A model generated the notes under the pieces. The model saw nothing but the letters and a program-made list of their open reading frames with translations. It ran no database searches and was not told the origin of the DNA. A stretch of 20,022 nt of DNA from DASUKM01 sp036278735 (GTDB taxonomy: Bacteria > Acidobacteriota > Vicinamibacteria > Vicinamibacterales > 2-12-FULL-66-21): NCBI GenBank assembly GCA_036278735.1, contig DASUKM010000024.1, forward strand, positions 1 to 20,022, given 5' to 3'. The translations under genes and the position numbers were made by a program. Positions 1 to 6,923 of this stretch are shown piece after piece. The number at the start of each line of letters is the position of its first letter. The first letter of the stretch is position 1.

Positions 1-76
1 CGCTTCGCCGCTCGCTTAGGCTCGCTTCACTACGCTCGCGCTTCGACGCTCGCTCCGTTCCGCTCGCCCGCGCCGC
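1..76. repeat. Degenerate CGCTCG/CGCTTCG-rich spacer
   Basis: Low-complexity sequence made of CGCTTCG and CGCTCGC words, with no plausible gene in either strand. It resembles the spacer repeats at 271-396 and 2341-2430 and lies downstream of tRNA-Trp in the direction of that operon. secE, expected here by synteny, does not begin before the edge of the window. Confidence 0.5.
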
Positions 77-112
77 ACCCGTCACCAACCCTGTCCGCCC
101 TTGTCTCCGAAC

Positions 113-188
113 TGGCAGGACAGGAGGGAATCGAACCCCCAACCCCCGGTTTTGGAGACCGGTGCTCTGCCAATTGAGCTACTGTCCT
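113..188 (-). tRNA. trnW: tRNA-Trp (CCA)
   Basis: Read on the minus strand the sequence folds as a complete cloverleaf of 76 nt. The acceptor is AGGACAG paired with CTGTCCT, the D arm is GCTC/GAGC, and the anticodon stem CCGGT/ACCGG encloses loop CTCCAAA with anticodon CCA. The T loop is TTCGATT. The discriminator is G and the terminal CCA is encoded in the DNA. It is the last recognisable gene of the tuf operon in the window; in many bacteria trpT sits between tuf/rpmG and secE-nusG. Confidence 0.97.
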
Positions 189-195
189 ATTCAAG

Positions 196-216
196 CCGAG
201 GGGCTTCGCCCCTCGG
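196..216. repeat. Perfect CCGAGGGGC hairpin, copy 1
   Basis: Nine-base inverted repeat CCGAGGGGC / GCCCCTCGG with a TTC loop. It lies 8 bp upstream of tRNA-Trp in the direction of transcription. A nearly identical copy, sharing the flanking ACTCCCC, lies at 2121-2139 in front of tRNA-Thr(GGT). No T-tract follows the stem on the transcribed strand, so it is not a standard terminator. It may be a processing signal or a dispersed repeat. Confidence 0.7.
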
Positions 217-270
217 ACTCCCCTACACCGTCGCTCGCTCGCCGCTGCGCCGGCTCGCTCCGCTCCGGTG

Positions 271-396
271 GCTCGCTTCGCTTCGCTCGCTCGGCTCACT
301 CGAATCGCTTCGCTTCGCTCGCTCGGCTCACTCGAATCGCTTCGCTTCGCTCGCTCGGCTCACTCGAATCGCTTCGCTTCGCTCGCTCGGCTCACT
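271..396. repeat. 32-bp tandem repeat, about four copies
   Basis: Three identical 32-bp units occupy 301-332, 333-364 and 365-396, preceded by a 30-bp partial copy at 271-300. Each unit contains the 17-mer CGCTTCGCTTCGCTCGC. The array sits in the 227-bp spacer between rpmG and tRNA-Trp. The copies abut with no spacers, so this is a simple tandem repeat and not a CRISPR array. ORFs across it are low-complexity and not credible. Confidence 0.9.
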
Positions 397-415
397 CGAT
401 CGCTTCGCTCGCGGC

Positions 416-565
416 CTACTTGCTTTCGCGATGCGGCGTGTGCTTCCGGCAATAGCGGCAGAACTTGCTCATCTCGAGCCGCTCGCTCGTCTTCTTCTTG
501 TTCTTGGTCGTGCTGTAGTTGCGGCGTTTGCACTCGTTGCACGCCAGCGAAATGATGTCGCGCAT
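416..565 (-). CDS. rpmG: 50S ribosomal protein L33
   Basis: A 49-residue protein starting MRDIISLACNECKRRNY and ending KFCRYCRKHTPHRESK, recognisable along its whole length as bacterial L33 of the large ribosomal subunit. It is the zinc-binding (C+) form: the two CxxC pairs are C9/C12 and C36/C39. The central segment TTKNKKKTSERLEMSKF matches the family's conserved core. The ATG is followed directly by the conserved MRDII N-terminus, which fixes the start although no strong Shine-Dalgarno is visible. It lies 97 bp downstream of tuf and upstream of tRNA-Trp, the order found in many bacterial tuf-rpmG-trpT-secE operons. Confidence 0.96.
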   Translation of the reverse strand: MRDIISLACNECKRRNYSTTKNKKKTSERLEMSKFCRYCRKHTPHRESK

Positions 566-571
566 ATTGGA

Positions 572-658
572 CTCAGGCTTCAGGCGTCAGGCGTCAGGAA
601 GCGATCGGCTCGGAGACCCACGTCCCAAAGCCTCACGCCTAAAGCCCAAAGCCTGGGT
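572..658. repeat. Heptad repeats in the tuf-rpmG spacer
   Basis: Two short runs with 7-bp periodicity. Four NTCAGGC-type units occupy 572-599 (CTCAGGC, TTCAGGC, GTCAGGC, GTCAGGA). Five CCNAAAG-type units occupy 624-658 (CCCAAAG, CCTCACG, CCTAAAG, CCCAAAG, CCTGGGT). They fill most of the spacer between the two ribosome-related genes and do not encode protein. Confidence 0.75.
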
Positions 659-662
659 TCGC

Positions 663-1862
<1,200 letters not shown>

Positions 1863-2002
1863 GTCGTTTGTCCTGCCCTCGCGCGTTTACTTCGTCCTGA
1901 ACCCGTGATGTCCGCCGTCGCGGCGACGCCGCTTCGGCGCGACAGCCTTCGTATGTCTCGCCGGCCTGCCGAGCCGGTGTCTCGCTGGCCTGCCGAGCCG
2001 TC

Positions 2003-2024
2003 GCTCGATGCGCCAGCGTCGAGC
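2003..2024. repeat. Hairpin 6 nt after tRNA-Thr(GGT)
   Basis: Inverted repeat GCTCGATG-CGCCAG-CGTCGAGC, placed 6 nt past the encoded CCA of tRNA-Thr(GGT). A homologous stem with the same loop and the same 6-nt distance follows tRNA-Tyr at 2730-2751. The arms differ between copies at a base pair that stays paired (A-T against G-C), which suggests the RNA fold matters. A likely role is processing of the tRNA-tuf transcript. Confidence 0.55.
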
Positions 2025-2030
2025 GAAGGC

Positions 2031-2106
<76 letters not shown>

Positions 2107-2120
2107 CTGGCGTCTTTATT

Positions 2121-2139
2121 CGAGGGGCGTCGCCCCTCG
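2121..2139. repeat. GAGGGGC hairpin, copy 2
   Basis: Eight-base arms CGAGGGGC / GCCCCTCG with a GTC loop, followed by GACTCCCC. Apart from one loop base it is the same 27-bp element as at 198-224. It lies 14 bp upstream of tRNA-Thr(GGT) in the operon direction. Confidence 0.65.
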
Positions 2140-2340
2140 GACTCCCCGACACGCTCTCGCGCTTGCAGCTCCGGCGGATCAGTCCGCTCCGTTCGCCTCG
2201 CCCACCGCAGCTCAGTTCGTGCGCGAAGGTGGGCCGATTCAGCCCCACACAGCCTTGCTGCTCGCGCCGTGAGGGACGTTCGAGACGGCGCACCGTGCCG
2301 GATCCCTCTCGCAAGCCCTCGATCCCAACCGCATCAGTTT

Positions 2341-2430
2341 CCCCTCTCCTGCGCAAGCGAAGCGCCCCGTCTGAGCGGCGCGAGCGAAGCGAAGCGCCCC
2401 TCTCCTGCGCGAGCGAAGCGAAGCGCCCCG
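2341..2430. repeat. Direct repeats with the 17-mer GCGAGCGAAGCGAAGCG
   Basis: The word CCCCTCTCCTGCGC starts at 2341 and again at 2397, each time followed by AGCGAAGCG and CGCCCCG. The 17-mer GCGAGCGAAGCGAAGCG occurs at 2380-2396 and 2409-2425. It is the reverse complement of the core of the 32-bp tandem repeat at 271-396, so the same word family appears in both orientations within one operon. Confidence 0.75.
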
Positions 2431-2480
2431 GCGGAGCGGATGCGAGGCCCCCGGCCGAGCGAGCGACGCCGTGGGGGAGT

Positions 2481-2502
2481 TCGAGGGGCGCTAGCCCCTC
2501 GA
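2481..2502. repeat. GAGGGGC hairpin, copy 3
   Basis: Nine-base arms TCGAGGGGC / GCCCCTCGA with loop GCTA, 7 bp downstream of tRNA-Gly in the operon direction. On the plus strand it is followed by AAAA. On the transcribed minus strand the T-run precedes the stem, so it is not an intrinsic terminator for the operon. Confidence 0.6.
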
Positions 2503-2509
2503 AAAATAT

Positions 2510-2584
2510 TGGAGCGGGAGACGGGGATCGAACCCGCGACCAACAGCTTGGAAGGCTGTGACTCTACCACTGAGTTACTCCCGC
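2510..2584 (-). tRNA. trnG: tRNA-Gly (TCC)
   Basis: A complete cloverleaf of 75 nt including encoded CCA. The acceptor is GCGGGAG/CTCCCGC with discriminator T. The anticodon stem ACAGC/GCTGT encloses CTTCCAA, anticodon TCC, reading GGA/GGG glycine codons. It occupies the glyT position of the conserved thrU-tyrU-glyT-thrT-tuf order. Confidence 0.97.
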
Positions 2585-2729
2585 CTTCGCGCTCGCCTGC
2601 TTCGCCCTGCTCGCGCGCCGCTTCGCCGGCGCGCTTCCGCCTCCGCCAAGGCTCCGGCGGACCTCGCCGTAGCGCCTCCGTCGCAGCCTGGCGCGCCAGC
2701 CTTCGCACCTCACCGGCCTGCCAGCCGAA

Positions 2730-2751
2730 GCTCGGCGCGCCAGCGCCGAGC
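2730..2751. repeat. Hairpin 6 nt after tRNA-Tyr
   Basis: Perfect 8-bp inverted repeat GCTCGGCG-CGCCAG-CGCCGAGC, placed 6 nt past the encoded CCA of tRNA-Tyr. It has the same loop and spacing as the element following tRNA-Thr(GGT) at 2003-2024. Similarity extends further downstream through GGCCTGCC words. Confidence 0.6.
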
Positions 2752-2757
2752 GAAGGG

Positions 2758-2844
2758 TGGTGGCGAGGGAAGGATTCGAACCTTCGAAGCCGCTAGGGCG
2801 ACAGATTTACAGTCTGCTGCGTTTGACCGCTTCGCTACCTCGCC
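2758..2844 (-). tRNA. trnY: tRNA-Tyr (GTA)
   Basis: A class II tRNA of 87 nt including encoded CCA. The acceptor is GGCGAGG/CCTCGCC with discriminator A. Anticodon loop CTGTAAA gives anticodon GTA. The long variable arm CGCCCTAGCGGCTTCGAAG precedes the T arm with loop TTCGAAT. U8 is present directly after the acceptor, which sets the 5' end. Confidence 0.96.
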
Positions 2845-2880
2845 CAAACACTGTCGGGCCGGATGAGTTGAAATAGGATT

Positions 2881-2896
2881 GCGTGCCCCGCCACGC
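2881..2896. repeat. Small hairpin after tRNA-Thr(TGT)
   Basis: Inverted repeat GCGTG-CCCCGC-CACGC lying 3 nt past the encoded CCA of tRNA-Thr(TGT). It is short, and is listed because three of the other four tRNAs of this operon are also followed closely by a stem-loop. Confidence 0.35.
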
Positions 2897-2899
2897 GGA

Positions 2900-2976
2900 T
2901 GGAGCTGGCGAAGGGATTTGAACCCCCGACCGGCTGATTACAAATCAGCTGCTCTACCGGACTGAGCTACGCCAGC
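2900..2976 (-). tRNA. trnT: tRNA-Thr (TGT)
   Basis: A complete cloverleaf of 77 nt including encoded CCA. The acceptor is GCTGGCG/CGCCAGC with discriminator T. The anticodon stem GCTGA/TCAGC encloses TTTGTAA, anticodon TGT, reading ACA/ACG. It is the first gene of the tRNA-tuf operon, in the thrU position of E. coli. Confidence 0.97.
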
Positions 2977-2991
2977 CCAGACAAAAGAGTA

Positions 2992-3021
2992 TAAATAGCA
3001 CGTGTCGTGCCAGTCGCGCAA
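2992..3021 (-). promoter_or_regulatory. Putative promoter of the tRNA-tuf operon
   Basis: On the minus strand TTGCGC (3021-3016) is separated by 18 bp from TATTTA (2997-2992), about 15 bp upstream of tRNA-Thr(TGT). An overlapping alternative -10, TATACT (2993-2988), is also present but lacks a good -35. The AT-rich stretch stands out in very GC-rich surroundings. The exact hexamers are uncertain. Confidence 0.4.
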
Positions 3022-3100
3022 GCGACCCCGGTTCCTCGCGAAACGGCTCGGGCAAGCTCAGCTGGAGCCGACTCGTCTCACCTTCTTCAAGAGCGGAAAC

Positions 3101-3826
3101 TCAGGACCGGACGTTTCGCTGGCGGACAGCCTCATATAATACCACACCCGCCGCGACCGACACGTTCAGGCTCGACACGCCCCCTCGCATCGGGATCCGG
3201 ACGAGGCGGTCGCACCGCTCGCGCACCAGGCGCCGCAGCCCGGTGCCCTCGGCCCCGAGCACCAGCGCGGTCGGCAGCCGGAAGTCGTGCGCCGTGTACA
3301 TCTCGGGCGCGTCGTGCGCGAGGCCGACGCTCCACACGCCCGCCTGCCTCAATTCCTCGATCGCGCGCGCGATATTGACGACGGTCGCGACCTTGACGTG
3401 GGCGATCGCGCCGGCCGACGCTTTGGCGACCACGCCGTCGAGCGCCGCTGCGTGCCGCGCCTGACGCACGACGCCGTCGGCGCCGACCGCATCCGCCGTC
3501 CGGATGATGGCGCCGGCGTTGTGCGGATCCTCGATCCCGTCGAGCACCACGATGAGCGGGGTGTGAGGTGCGGCGTGCGGAGGGCGGAGCAGATCCGCCA
3601 TCGAATAGTCCCGGACGTCGACGTCGGCGACGACCCCCTGGTGCACGCCGCCGCGCGCCGCGCGATCGAGCACCGCGGCCTCGACGCGCTCGACGCCGAG
3701 ACGACGGGCGGCCGCCTGCGCGAGCACCTCGTTGAGGCGCGCGTCGGCGCGGGCGCTGACGCGAAGCCGCGTCACGCCTCCCGCGCGCAGCGCCTCGAGT
3801 ACCGGGTTGATGCCGAAAATCACCAC
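3101..3826 (-). CDS. rlmB: 23S rRNA Gm2251 2'-O-methyltransferase
   Basis: A SPOUT-class (TrmH/SpoU family) RNA ribose methyltransferase, most likely RlmB, which methylates G2251 of the 23S rRNA P loop. The substrate-binding N-domain begins VVIFGINPVLEAL, equivalent to MIYGIHAVQALL of E. coli. It contains HQGVVADV, then the three SPOUT motifs: DPHNAGAIIRTADAVGADGV, LGAEGTGLRRLV and IPMRGGVSSLNVSVAAG. The latter two form the trefoil-knot SAM site. I chose the GTG at 3826, with GGGGA 8-12 nt upstream. It gives 241 residues, the family length, and avoids overlap with gltX. An in-frame ATG at 3895 would add 23 non-conserved residues inside gltX. It is the last gene of ispDF-gltX-rlmB. Confidence 0.93.
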   Translation of the reverse strand: MVIFGINPVLEALRAGGVTRLRVSARADARLNEVLAQAAARRLGVERVEAAVLDRAARGGVHQGVVADVDVRDYSMADLLRPPHAAPHTPLIVVLDGIEDPHNAGAIIRTADAVGADGVVRQARHAAALDGVVAKASAGAIAHVKVATVVNIARAIEELRQAGVWSVGLAHDAPEMYTAHDFRLPTALVLGAEGTGLRRLVRERCDRLVRIPMRGGVSSLNVSVAAGVVLYEAVRQRNVRS

Positions 3827-3845
3827 GCGCGGCGTCCCCGGCGCG

Positions 3846-5360
3846 CTACCCGGCCACGGCGGCAAACGCGCGCGCACGTTCCGCCGCACTCGCAATCGGC
3901 GCGACCCCGGCGTCCGGCGCGAGCGCCGCGCCGCGATCGATCGCGGGCACCGCGAGATCGAGTTCGGGGCCGCCGGCCTCCCCCGTCAACGCGACGCGGA
4001 TCGGATGGAACAGCGCCCGCCCCTTGCGTCCGGTCCGCTCGCGAACCCGGGCCGCCGCCGCGCGGAACGCGTCGCGATCGAGCATCGGGCCCGCAATGGC
4101 GCCGGGCAGCGCCGCGACGACCTCGCGCGCGCCGGGCTCGTTCAGCACGTCGGCCACCGCGGGCTTCTCGACCGAGGCGCGCGCGTCGAACTGGAACACG
4201 AACGCCACGCGCTCGGGAATCTCCTCGAGGCGATCGACCGACCCGGCCGCCATCGGCAGCAGCGACTCGACGTACGCGAGCGCCGCCTCGCTGCTCCGCC
4301 GCACGAAGCCACGCGCCACGAAGAAGCGCGCCGTCTCGGCCGCGAGCCGCGCGGGCGCCGCGCGCCGCATGTACTGGCGGTTCATCCACGCGAGCTTCTC
4401 CGGATCGAAGACGCCGGCGCTGTGCCCGACGTGCTCGAGCGCGAATCGCCGCGCCAGCTCGTCGATCGGCAGCAGCTCCACGTCCTCCGGCGTTTCTCCC
4501 CCCGCGGCGCGCGGCGACCAGCCGATCAGCGCGAGATAGTTCGTCAGCGCCTCCGGCAGGATCCCGTGCGCGCGGAACTCCGACACCGAGGTGGCGCCGT
4601 GCCGCTTGGAGAGCGGCGTGTGGTCCGGCCCCATGACGAGCGACAGGTGCGCGAAGCGCGGCGGCGCGAACCCGAGGGCGCGATAGAGCAGGATCTGCCG
4701 GGGCGTGTTCGAAATGTGATCCTCTCCCCGGATCACGTGCGTAATCTCCATCAACGCATCGTCGACGACGACCGCGAAGTTGTACGCCGGCCGGCCGTCG
4801 GACCGGACGAGCACGGGATCGCCGATCACCTCCGTGTTGAAGGTGACCTCGCCGCGCACCAGATCCTGGAACGTCACGTCGATGCGCTCGGGCACGCGAA
4901 AGCGGATGACGGGCTTCTCCCCCTGCTCGATGCGATCGGCCGCCTCCGCGCGGTCGATGGCGCGGCACGTGCCGGCATATCGCGGAGGACGTCCGGCCGC
5001 CAGCATCGCGGCGCGCTCCGCCTCGAGCTTCTGGGGCGAGCAGAAGCAGTAGTACGCCTGGCCGGCACCGAGCAGCTCGTTCGCATACGACGAGTACAGA
5101 TGCAGCCGCTCCGACTGACGGTAGGGGCCGCACGGCCCGCCGACGTCGGGCCCTTCGTCCCATTCGAGGCCGAGCCAGCGCAGGTCCCGCAGGATGCCGT
5201 CCTCCGAGGCGCGCGTGGATCGTGCCGCGTCGGTGTCTTCGATCCGCAGGACGTACGTGCCGTCGTGGCCGCGGGCGAGCAGCCAGTTGAACAGCGCCGT
5301 CCGGGCGTTCCCGACATGCAGTTGTCCGGTCGGGCTCGGAGCAAAACGCACGCGCATCAT
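3846..5360 (-). CDS. gltX: Glutamyl-tRNA synthetase
   Basis: A class I aminoacyl-tRNA synthetase of 504 residues that charges tRNA-Glu in the cytoplasm. The HIGH-type motif is HVGN in RFAPSPTGQLHVGNAR (5-20). The KMSKS-type motif is LSKRHG (250-255). A zinc-ribbon-like CFC (105-107) with a further Cys at 132 sits in the connective region, as in GluRS and not GlnRS. The C-terminal anticodon-binding domain is present and of normal length. The first two codons are both ATG, so the start is 5360 or 5357. It lies 16 bp after ispDF and 19 bp before rlmB, indicating one operon. Whether it also mischarges tRNA-Gln cannot be told from this window. Confidence 0.97.
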   Translation of the reverse strand: MMRVRFAPSPTGQLHVGNARTALFNWLLARGHDGTYVLRIEDTDAARSTRASEDGILRDLRWLGLEWDEGPDVGGPCGPYRQSERLHLYSSYANELLGAGQAYYCFCSPQKLEAERAAMLAAGRPPRYAGTCRAIDRAEAADRIEQGEKPVIRFRVPERIDVTFQDLVRGEVTFNTEVIGDPVLVRSDGRPAYNFAVVVDDALMEITHVIRGEDHISNTPRQILLYRALGFAPPRFAHLSLVMGPDHTPLSKRHGATSVSEFRAHGILPEALTNYLALIGWSPRAAGGETPEDVELLPIDELARRFALEHVGHSAGVFDPEKLAWMNRQYMRRAAPARLAAETARFFVARGFVRRSSEAALAYVESLLPMAAGSVDRLEEIPERVAFVFQFDARASVEKPAVADVLNEPGAREVVAALPGAIAGPMLDRDAFRAAAARVRERTGRKGRALFHPIRVALTGEAGGPELDLAVPAIDRGAALAPDAGVAPIASAAERARAFAAVAG

Positions 5361-5376
5361 TCAGGGCGGTCCAGGG

Positions 5377-6546
5377 TCACTTCTTCTGCCGCAGCAGCGC
5401 CACCGCATGCGCGGCGATCGCCTCGCCGCGGCCGATGGCGTCGAGGCCTTCGTTGGTCTTGGCCTTCACGTTGACGCGGCCGGCATCGATGCCCAGCGCG
5501 CCGGCCACCGCCGCGCGCATCGCGTCGGCGTGGTCGCGAATCTTCGGCGCCTCCAGCACCACGGTGACGTCCGCATTGACGATCTCGAAGCGGCGCTCCA
5601 CGGCGAGCTGCGCCGCGCGCCGGAGCAGCTCGAGGCTCGAGGCATCCTTCCATTGCGGGTCGCTGTCGGGGAAGTGACGGCCGATGTCGCCGAGCGACGC
5701 CGCCCCGAGCACCGCGTCCGTGATCGCATGACACACGACGTCGGCGTCGGAGTGGCCGAGCGCGCCGCGCGGCGAAGGCACGGTCACGCCGCCGATGACG
5801 AGCGGCCGTCCTTCGACCAGCCGATGCAGATCGTAGCCGGTCCCGATCCGGCCGGGCGGCGGCGACGCGCCCGCGCGCCCGCGCGCCGCGACCAGATCCT
5901 CGTCCGTCGTGATCTTCACGTTCGCCGATGCGCCCGCCACGACGTGCACCGTATAGCCGGCCCGCTCGGCGAGCGCCGCCTCGTCGGTCGCCTCGACGCC
6001 GGCCCGCCCGGCCGCCACCGCCGCGGCGAGCACGTCGCGCCTGAACGCCTGGGGCGTCTGCGCGAGAAAAATGCTCTCCCGGGGCAGGGTCTCGACCACG
6101 ATCGCCCCCTCGGGCCCGCGCGCGATCCGCTTCACGGTATCGCGGGCTTCGAGGCCGCAAATCGCGGCGCCGTGCCGCACCGCCGCCTGAATGGTCCGGC
6201 TGATGACCTCGGCGCTGACGAAGGGCCGCGCCGCGTCGTGCACGAGCACGACGTCGGTCGCCGGATCGACGGCGTCGAATCCGCGGGCCACCGAGACCTG
6301 ACGCTCCGGCCCGCCCCCCACCACGCGCAACGGACGTCGTGTCGCCAACAGGCCCAGCCGGTCCGGGTCGGCCGCCAGCACGGCCGGCAGGACGATGACG
6401 AGGTCGGTCACCTCCGGGTGCCCGTCGAACGCGGCGATGCTCCGGTCGAGCAACGTCTGCCCCTCGAGGTCGAGGAACTGCTTGGGGGTCGCGGATCCGA
6501 GGCGGCGCCCGGTGCCGGCCGCCGCGATGATCGTGGTGACGCGCAT
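5377..6546 (-). CDS. ispDF: Bifunctional IspD/IspF, MEP isoprenoid pathway
   Basis: A fusion of two enzymes of the methylerythritol phosphate pathway, 389 residues. Residues 1-225 are IspD (2-C-methylerythritol 4-phosphate cytidylyltransferase): AAAGTGRRLG (8-17), K22 and HDAARP (103-108) form the CTP site. Residues 232-389 are IspF (2,4-cyclodiphosphate synthase): the metal ligands are D239 and H241 in GTGYDLH and H273, and the C-terminal half has VKAKTNEGLDAIGRGE. IspE, which acts between these two steps, is not in the window. The ATG at 6546 begins the conserved MRVTTIIAAAGTG. A consensus TATAAT lies only 11-17 bp upstream, so the leader is very short. It is the first gene of the operon with gltX and rlmB. 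Confidence 0.97.
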   Translation of the reverse strand: MRVTTIIAAAGTGRRLGSATPKQFLDLEGQTLLDRSIAAFDGHPEVTDLVIVLPAVLAADPDRLGLLATRRPLRVVGGGPERQVSVARGFDAVDPATDVVLVHDAARPFVSAEVISRTIQAAVRHGAAICGLEARDTVKRIARGPEGAIVVETLPRESIFLAQTPQAFRRDVLAAAVAAGRAGVEATDEAALAERAGYTVHVVAGASANVKITTDEDLVAARGRAGASPPPGRIGTGYDLHRLVEGRPLVIGGVTVPSPRGALGHSDADVVCHAITDAVLGAASLGDIGRHFPDSDPQWKDASSLELLRRAAQLAVERRFEIVNADVTVVLEAPKIRDHADAMRAAVAGALGIDAGRVNVKAKTNEGLDAIGRGEAIAAHAVALLRQKK

Positions 6547-6557
6547 GTAAAGAGCAA

Positions 6558-6563
6558 ATTATA
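6558..6563 (-). promoter_or_regulatory. Consensus -10 box of ispDF
   Basis: Minus-strand TATAAT ending 11 bp before the ispDF ATG. A start of transcription 7 nt downstream would leave a leader of about 5 nt. No good -35 is found at 17 bp; TTGTCA lies 23 bp away, too far, and overlaps the -35 of the divergent promoter. Confidence 0.5.
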
Positions 6564-6585
6564 TCGGGCGCGGTGCGGGAAGGCG

Positions 6586-6614
6586 TTGACAATCGCGCGT
6601 GGCTCCAATAACGT
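6586..6614 (+). promoter_or_regulatory. Sigma70-type promoter for the 6677-10786 operon
   Basis: Perfect -35 TTGACA (6586-6591), 17-bp spacer, then TAACGT (6609-6614) with the key T1, A2 and T6 bases of the -10. It points to the right, 62 bp before the first ATG, back to back with the ispDF -10. This gives an expected 5' leader of about 55 nt. Confidence 0.55.
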
Positions 6615-6676
6615 GAGCAGCAGTCCAGTACTGACGGCGTCGCGTGTCAAGGCGCCACCCGACCTCGAGCAACCTC

Positions 6677-6904
6677 ATGAAGCGCAGTATTTTCGTCGCG
6701 AGCCTGGTCGCCTGGTGTCTCGTGATGAGCGAACGCTCGGCGTTCGCTTACATGGATCCCGGCAGCGGCAGCATGCTGCTGCAAATCCTTCTCGGTGGCG
6801 CGGCCGGCGTGGCCGTCATCCTCAAACTGTATTGGCAGCGGCTCCTCTCGCTGTTCGGCGTGCGCCCCAAAGACGAGCCCCCCTCCGAACACGGAAACTT
6901 CTGA
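6677..6904 (+). CDS. Small DPGSGS-motif membrane protein
   Basis: A 75-residue protein. A hydrophobic N-terminus (MKRSIFVASLVAWCLVMSE) ending near SAFA looks like a cleavable signal or first membrane segment. It is followed by AYMDPGSGSMLLQILLGG, a second hydrophobic segment (GGAAGVAVILKLYW), a short basic stretch and an acidic tail. I know the Y-(I/L/M)-DPG-(S/T)-GS-LLQ pattern from small uncharacterised proteins near exopolysaccharide and sulfatase-like genes, but no function is established. The ATG at 6677 places a typical signal sequence at the N-terminus; an upstream in-frame GTG at 6644 would add 11 residues. It is the first gene of a three-gene operon, 19 bp before the methyltransferase. 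A guess is a small partner of the membrane enzyme encoded two genes on. Confidence 0.8.
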   Translation: MKRSIFVASLVAWCLVMSERSAFAYMDPGSGSMLLQILLGGAAGVAVILKLYWQRLLSLFGVRPKDEPPSEHGNF

Positions 6905-6923
6905 GGACACTCGCTGACCCGAG

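Larger units (their letters stand above)
2107..2509. other. Gene-free tRNA-Thr/tRNA-Gly spacer
   Basis: About 400 bp between two co-transcribed tRNAs with no credible gene. It contains the GGGGC hairpin copy 2 (2121-2139), copy 3 (2481-2502) and a cluster of GCGAGCGAAGCGAAGCG words at 2380-2396 and 2409-2425. The words lie within a longer direct repeat beginning CCCCTCTCCTGCGC at 2341 and 2397. ORFs crossing it overlap the tRNAs and have low-complexity Arg/Ser/Ala composition. Confidence 0.6.

Noticed and set aside
196..216. Intrinsic terminator before tRNA-Trp
   Set aside because: The stem is strong, but no T-tract follows it on the transcribed strand, and it would cut the operon before tRNA-Trp.
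30..299. Small proteins in the tRNA-Trp region
   Set aside because: They overlap the tRNA and consist of translated GCGAAGCG-type repeats.
271..396. CRISPR array
   Set aside because: The 32-bp units follow each other directly with no unique spacers, and no cas genes are present.
3827..3895. Upstream ATG start of rlmB at 3895
   Set aside because: It would overlap gltX by 50 bp and add residues without family similarity. The GTG at 3826 aligns with the E. coli start.
3287..5474. Long plus-strand reading frames over rlmB, gltX and ispDF
   Set aside because: They are mirror frames of clear enzymes, with no conserved motifs.
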